64,000 bases of DNA from an uncultured Porphyromonadaceae bacterium (GTDB taxonomy: Bacteria > Bacteroidota > Bacteroidia > Bacteroidales > Muribaculaceae). The notes beneath the pieces were generated by a model. It saw nothing but the letters and a program-made list of their open reading frames with translations, had not been told where the DNA came from and did not search any database. Shown in pieces: positions 61,057-64,000 of the stretch (position 1 is the first letter of the stretch; the number at the start of each line of letters is the position of its first letter). The stretch is from NCBI GenBank assembly GCA_902491515.1, contig CABUIC010000003.1:1-64000 (forward strand). The letters run 5' to 3'. Both the position numbers and the translations under genes were made by a program.

Positions 61057-63027
61057 TTATTTGATATTGATTTGGGAGTCCTCGGTAACACGCAGGTATA
61101 TCATCTGCGCATTGGACGGAATGAACTTGTTGACGCTCTCGGCACGGTCAATGAACATCGGGGCATAGACCTCATAATGCCGTGCGAGAGTATTGCTGAT
61201 GTCAATGGCAGCGTTGATTTGCTTGGCTGTGTTGCAAGTGCCGTAGGGAACGCCGTCCACCATCGGGATGCAGACCTCATACTCGTTGCCGTCAAGCGTG
61301 GTGTCAAAGAGTTTCCACTGCACCATGGTGAACAGGGTATTGAGGCGACATTCGCAGTCGTCAATGCGAGCCTTGGAGAATTGAGCGGCAACATATTCCT
61401 GCTTCTCAACCTGGGCAATCTTTTCGGCGAGGTCTTTGCCCTCGGCGGTGAGACGTTCAATTTCCTTGTCAGCTTTGGCAATGGCCTCGCGGTTGTTGAG
61501 GCTCTTTTTGATTTCGTCCATGTCGGCGCAGACACCTCTGCGGCGTTCGATAAGGTCATTGTCGGTAGCGGCCTCAACAGGAGTGGCGAGTTCTTTGTCA
61601 ATGTCGTCAATCTGCTTCTGATACTCCACATATTGAGGCAGGTCGGCTGGGTTGACAGCCTCCGGGCGCACCAAGGGCGCGGCCTTCAACTCGTCATACA
61701 GGCTGGCAATTCGCTCGTCAGTCGCTTTGAGTTTGGAATTGGACTCCTCCAGACTGCTGCGGAGGCTTTCAATCTCCTGCTGATAGGACTTGAGTTGCGC
61801 GGCAAGTTCTTTGCCCTTGGCGCAGTTCGCTTCAAGTTCCTTCTTGCGGTGTTCCTCAAAGAGGCGGCGGGCTTCGTTGCGCATATCTTCGGGGAGCAGC
61901 TGACCGCAGTGAGGGCAGGTGTCAGAGCCGTTATATTCTTTGGCCTTGATGGTACGCCATTCGCCGCGGAGTTTGTCAAGGCGGGCATTGGCATCTGTTA
62001 TGTTGGTTTCAAGAGCCGAAATGCGTTCAGTGGTACGTTTGATGTCAATGAGGAGCGTTGAGCGCACCGAGTGTTCAGATTTCAGTTTGGCATCAATCTC
62101 GTTGCGGCGCAGGTTGGCCTTGTCGGCCTCGCTTTTGCGGCGGTCGTTCTCGGCTTCAACAACCTCCATCTTCTTACGAGCGATGTCTGACCGCTGGATA
62201 CGCAGGTTGGAACGCCGTGCGTTTTCCTGCTTTACTCGGGAGTCGGAGCAATGCAGTTGCTCGTCAATCTCATCGAGTTCTTCCTGCTTGCCTTTCAGCA
62301 TTTCCTCCAGCATCGCCCAATCAAGTACCTCCGGCTTCATGCGGTCGGTCTGGTCAATGCGAGGTTTAATTTCATCGGCGGCTGCTTTAAGGCGTTTCTT
62401 TTCTGCAGCCAGCTGCTTGCGGAAGTCGGCGAGCGATTTACCACTGAGGATGTCAAGCAGGCTGAGGAAATCGGCGTTACCAGCCGCAAGTTCGGTGTCG
62501 GACTTTATTCCGGCGAGATTGAGGAGCGTTTCGCGCTGAAGGTCTTGTTTGAGCGAAAGGAAATACTCGGTATTGGTGAGCATCTTGAAGACGGTCTCGT
62601 CAATAACCTCGCGGTTGATGCGCTCGGCGTAGTCCTTGACACGGACGGGAGCGCCGTCCCATGTGCATTCGGTTACATTGCCTTTGAAGACCTCCTCAAC
62701 CTGCCCGCGGGGCTTAACCCAGCTTTCTTTGTATTCGCGTTTGAGGGTGAGCGGAGTTCCGTCAATAAGCAGGGTTGCCCCAACAGAGCACTCGCAGTGG
62801 TGCAGCGGTTCGCCGTTGGCATCAACAGTACGCAGGTTGAAATCCTTGCGGTCTTTGCTGTCCTTACCAAAGAGCAGCCAGCAGAAAGCGTCCATGTGGC
62901 GCGATTTGCCGATGCCGTTGCGTCCGCAGATGGTGGTGGGAGTTCCATCGGTATGGAAAACCGTGGTGCTCTCCTTTTCGCCTCGCCAATTTCGGAGGGT
63001 TAGGGATTTGATTTGTATTGCTTTCAT
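61057..63027 (-). CDS. SbcC/Rad50-like ATPase with zinc hook
   Basis: A 656-aa SMC-like protein. The ATP head has Walker A TTICGRNGIGKSRHMDAFCW (residues ~31-50). Two antiparallel coiled coils span ~200-380 and ~400-540. A CxxC zinc hook (DTCPHCGQLLP, ~375) sits at the coiled-coil tip. The C-terminal head half has a signature-like NTAKQINAAIDI (~612) and Walker B APMFIDRAESVN (~632). In SbcCD-type machines such ATPases control nuclease access to DNA ends. No SbcD-type nuclease is adjacent, but the MBL-fold enzyme two genes downstream could fill that place. The tRNA-like element lies 29 nt upstream. Confidence 0.85.
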   Translation of the reverse strand: MKAIQIKSLTLRNWRGEKESTTVFHTDGTPTTICGRNGIGKSRHMDAFCWLLFGKDSKDRKDFNLRTVDANGEPLHHCECSVGATLLIDGTPLTLKREYKESWVKPRGQVEEVFKGNVTECTWDGAPVRVKDYAERINREVIDETVFKMLTNTEYFLSLKQDLQRETLLNLAGIKSDTELAAGNADFLSLLDILSGKSLADFRKQLAAEKKRLKAAADEIKPRIDQTDRMKPEVLDWAMLEEMLKGKQEELDEIDEQLHCSDSRVKQENARRSNLRIQRSDIARKKMEVVEAENDRRKSEADKANLRRNEIDAKLKSEHSVRSTLLIDIKRTTERISALETNITDANARLDKLRGEWRTIKAKEYNGSDTCPHCGQLLPEDMRNEARRLFEEHRKKELEANCAKGKELAAQLKSYQQEIESLRSSLEESNSKLKATDERIASLYDELKAAPLVRPEAVNPADLPQYVEYQKQIDDIDKELATPVEAATDNDLIERRRGVCADMDEIKKSLNNREAIAKADKEIERLTAEGKDLAEKIAQVEKQEYVAAQFSKARIDDCECRLNTLFTMVQWKLFDTTLDGNEYEVCIPMVDGVPYGTCNTAKQINAAIDISNTLARHYEVYAPMFIDRAESVNKFIPSNAQMIYLRVTEDSQINIK

Positions 63028-63055
63028 AAGCTAAGAAGTATTTGAGTTACTTTTG

Positions 63056-63160
63056 TGGGAGGGGCAGGAGTCGAACCTGCTTGCAGGGTATTCAGTGGCC
63101 ACGATTATTTGCCTGCTCCCGGTCCAACCCGGGTGACATTCACCGATTGTCAGCCCCCCG
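63056..63160 (-). tRNA. tRNA-like element (possibly degenerate or class II)
   Basis: On the minus strand a tRNA-like fold can be drawn. The T-arm is GCAGG-UUCGACU-CCUGC. The D-arm is GACA-AUCGGUGAA-UGUC. The acceptor strand CCCUCCC plus A discriminator faces CGGGGGG, with one G-U and one end mismatch. No CCA is encoded. The anticodon arm would be CCCGG/CCGGG with a 6-nt loop GUUGGA (UGG within it), and the variable region is about 37 nt and can form GCAGG/CCUGC. Length is about 105 nt. The T and D arms are convincing. The short anticodon loop and huge variable region are not canonical, so it may be a decayed or specialised tRNA. Confidence 0.5.
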
Positions 63161-63215
63161 AATGCCGCCGGGCGTTTCCCAACGGCTGACGGCAACTAAC
63201 CTTAGATTTGGTTAC

Positions 63216-63491
63216 CTATCGAATTTTCTTTTTGGGTTTAGGATTGAGGTAATCCTGCTTGGTTGCTTTCAGTCGTCGCAGGTCGGCAGTTCTGTACTCC
63301 AACTTCTGCTTACGCTTGCAAGGCTCTACTTTGCCTTGCTTGCGCCATCGCTCCACGTTGGCACGGCCATATCGGCGAAAAGCCTCATTTTGGCTGATGT
63401 ATTCGGGAGTGGTCATTACTTCGACCACCACCTCTGCTACATCGTGGAGAAATGTTTCGTAGGAAACGTATCTGTCGGAGAACTGAAGCAT
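63216..63491 (-). CDS. small helix-turn-helix-like phage protein (excisionase-like possibility)
   Basis: A 91-aa basic protein starting MLQFSDRYVSYETFLHDVAE. The stretch EYISQNEAFRRYGRANVERW, followed by RKQGKVEPCKRKQKLEYRTA and DLRRL, resembles the helix-turn-helix plus wing of MerR/Xis-type DNA-binding proteins. The C-terminus is very basic (PKPKKKIR). It lies 8 nt after the membrane protein gene and upstream of the tRNA-like element. It could be a recombination directionality factor or an early regulator; the fold is inferred from sequence pattern only. Confidence 0.5.
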   Translation of the reverse strand: MLQFSDRYVSYETFLHDVAEVVVEVMTTPEYISQNEAFRRYGRANVERWRKQGKVEPCKRKQKLEYRTADLRRLKATKQDYLNPKPKKKIR

Positions 63492-63499
63492 AGCCGGAA

Positions 63500-63778
63500 T
63501 TACTTGTCATCTTCGTCAATGTACATGGGATTGGGCGCGTCCATCACCTCATTGCACTTCTTTTCGTAGGCGATGAACCACGGGTCAATCTTGCTCCAAC
63601 GCTTGTAGAGCCGTGCGATGTAGAATATCAGGACGAAGGCAAACGCCTTGTCAACGAGGAAGCGGAGCATCCATGTTCCGAGGTTGGCGTCCTGCTCCTC
63701 ACCAAAGAGGAATATCATGGCGATACCACTGAGGACAAAGAATATTGCTATGCGAATGATTGAAATTGTCTTGTTCAT
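63500..63778 (-). CDS. two-helix membrane protein, unrecognised
   Basis: A 92-aa protein with two hydrophobic segments: IIRIAIFFVLSGIAMIFLFG (residues ~5-24) and WMLRFLVDKAFAFVLIFYIA (~36-55). A basic loop and a charged C-terminal tail follow (ARLYKRWSKIDPWFIAYEKK ... YIDEDDK). The tail suggests cytosolic contacts. It is 8 nt from the DNA-binding-like gene and 13 nt from the partial gene upstream. No family is recognised. Confidence 0.55.
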   Translation of the reverse strand: MNKTISIIRIAIFFVLSGIAMIFLFGEEQDANLGTWMLRFLVDKAFAFVLIFYIARLYKRWSKIDPWFIAYEKKCNEVMDAPNPMYIDEDDK

Positions 63779-63791
63779 GGGGAGTAATGTT

Positions 63792-64000
63792 TTAATAGGG
63801 TTCTACACCAGCCTTGATGAAGGCGTTTTCTTCTTCTACCGAGCCACACCATGTGTCCAGATATTCATTGATGGCTTGGTAGGTGTTATCGTCGAGGTCG
63901 TAGCCGCGGGCGGCGCAGAAAGAGTTCCACGACACCTCGGCACGGAGTTCGTCAAGGGCGACCTTGTTTGTTTTGCAGCCGGAGAGGGCAGCAGCAGCTA
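63792..64000 (-). CDS. unrecognised protein, C-terminal part (5' end outside window)
   Basis: The minus-strand frame is open from the window edge to a TAA at 63792-63794. It gives 68 residues, starting AAAALSGCKTNKVALDELRA and ending EEENAFIKAGVEPY. The visible part is helical and acidic, with WNSFCAARGYDLDDNTY in the middle. The gene continues to the right and is truncated only by the window. No function is recognised. Confidence 0.5.
   Translation of the reverse strand, partial: AAAALSGCKTNKVALDELRAEVSWNSFCAARGYDLDDNTYQAINEYLDTWCGSVEEENAFIKAGVEPY

Overview
The window starts in a Bacteroidales chromosome and runs into one large integrated tailed phage. Positions 1-1980 hold the 3' end of the host pyruvate, phosphate dikinase gene and its terminator. 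Everything from about 2.0 kb to the right edge reads as phage, and the right attachment site lies outside the window. The Bacteroidales assignment (possibly Muribaculaceae, at low certainty) rests on TAnnTTTG-type promoters, the Bacteroidetes type of integrase, and phage protein families typical of that order (DUF4373/Lin1244-like, DUF4494-like, VNSPAP-type terminase neighbour).

Layout. A tyrosine integrase (2176-3693) is followed by a repeat-rich non-coding stretch. A divergent promoter (4605-4652) serves a TerS-like gene (minus) and a three-gene ejection-protein cassette (plus): a 165-aa glycine-zipper protein, a 385-aa coiled-coil protein, and a single 6990-codon ORF of 21 kb. That ORF is a giant polyvalent protein. 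It strings together membrane-insertion segments, a DdrB/ParB-like domain, an inorganic-pyrophosphatase-like domain, a DarB-type N6-adenine methylase plus SNF2 helicase, a JAB/RadC domain, a zincin-like protease domain and a C-terminal ejection-protein region. The head genes follow: portal (plus), large terminase with its small partner gene (minus), then scaffold, a 55-aa micro-gene and major capsid (plus). Next come connector genes, a 2192-aa fibre, two lectin-like tail proteins and a complete diversity-generating retroelement (variable repeat, Avd, template repeat, reverse transcriptase). A lysis cassette (membrane protein, holin, amidase, spanin-like) and three paralogous small genes close the rightward late region. 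A leftward pair (50044-53225) encodes a tail-stabilisation-like protein and a small partner.

From 53261 to the right edge everything is leftward. This is the early/replication block: cytosine-5 methyltransferase, many small genes, DnaC-like loader, DnaD-like primosome protein, DUF1064 protein, DUF4494 protein, HU-like protein, metallo-beta-lactamase-fold enzyme, RecT-like annealase, SbcC-like ATPase, a tRNA-like element and a putative helix-turn-helix protein.

The most noteworthy points are: (1) the 6990-aa ejection polyprotein; (2) two well-formed small ORFs hidden out of frame in its linkers; (3) a phage-specific promoter architecture, with a roughly 19-bp element whose first base is exactly 40 nt before the first base of the TAnnTTTG box, seen at five late transcription units; (4) a DGR whose template repeat overlaps the start of the reverse transcriptase gene and differs from its variable repeat by one codon; (5) a micro-gene resembling the N-terminus of the capsid protein beside it; (6) an A-B-A'-B' inverted-repeat arrangement in front of the methyltransferase gene.
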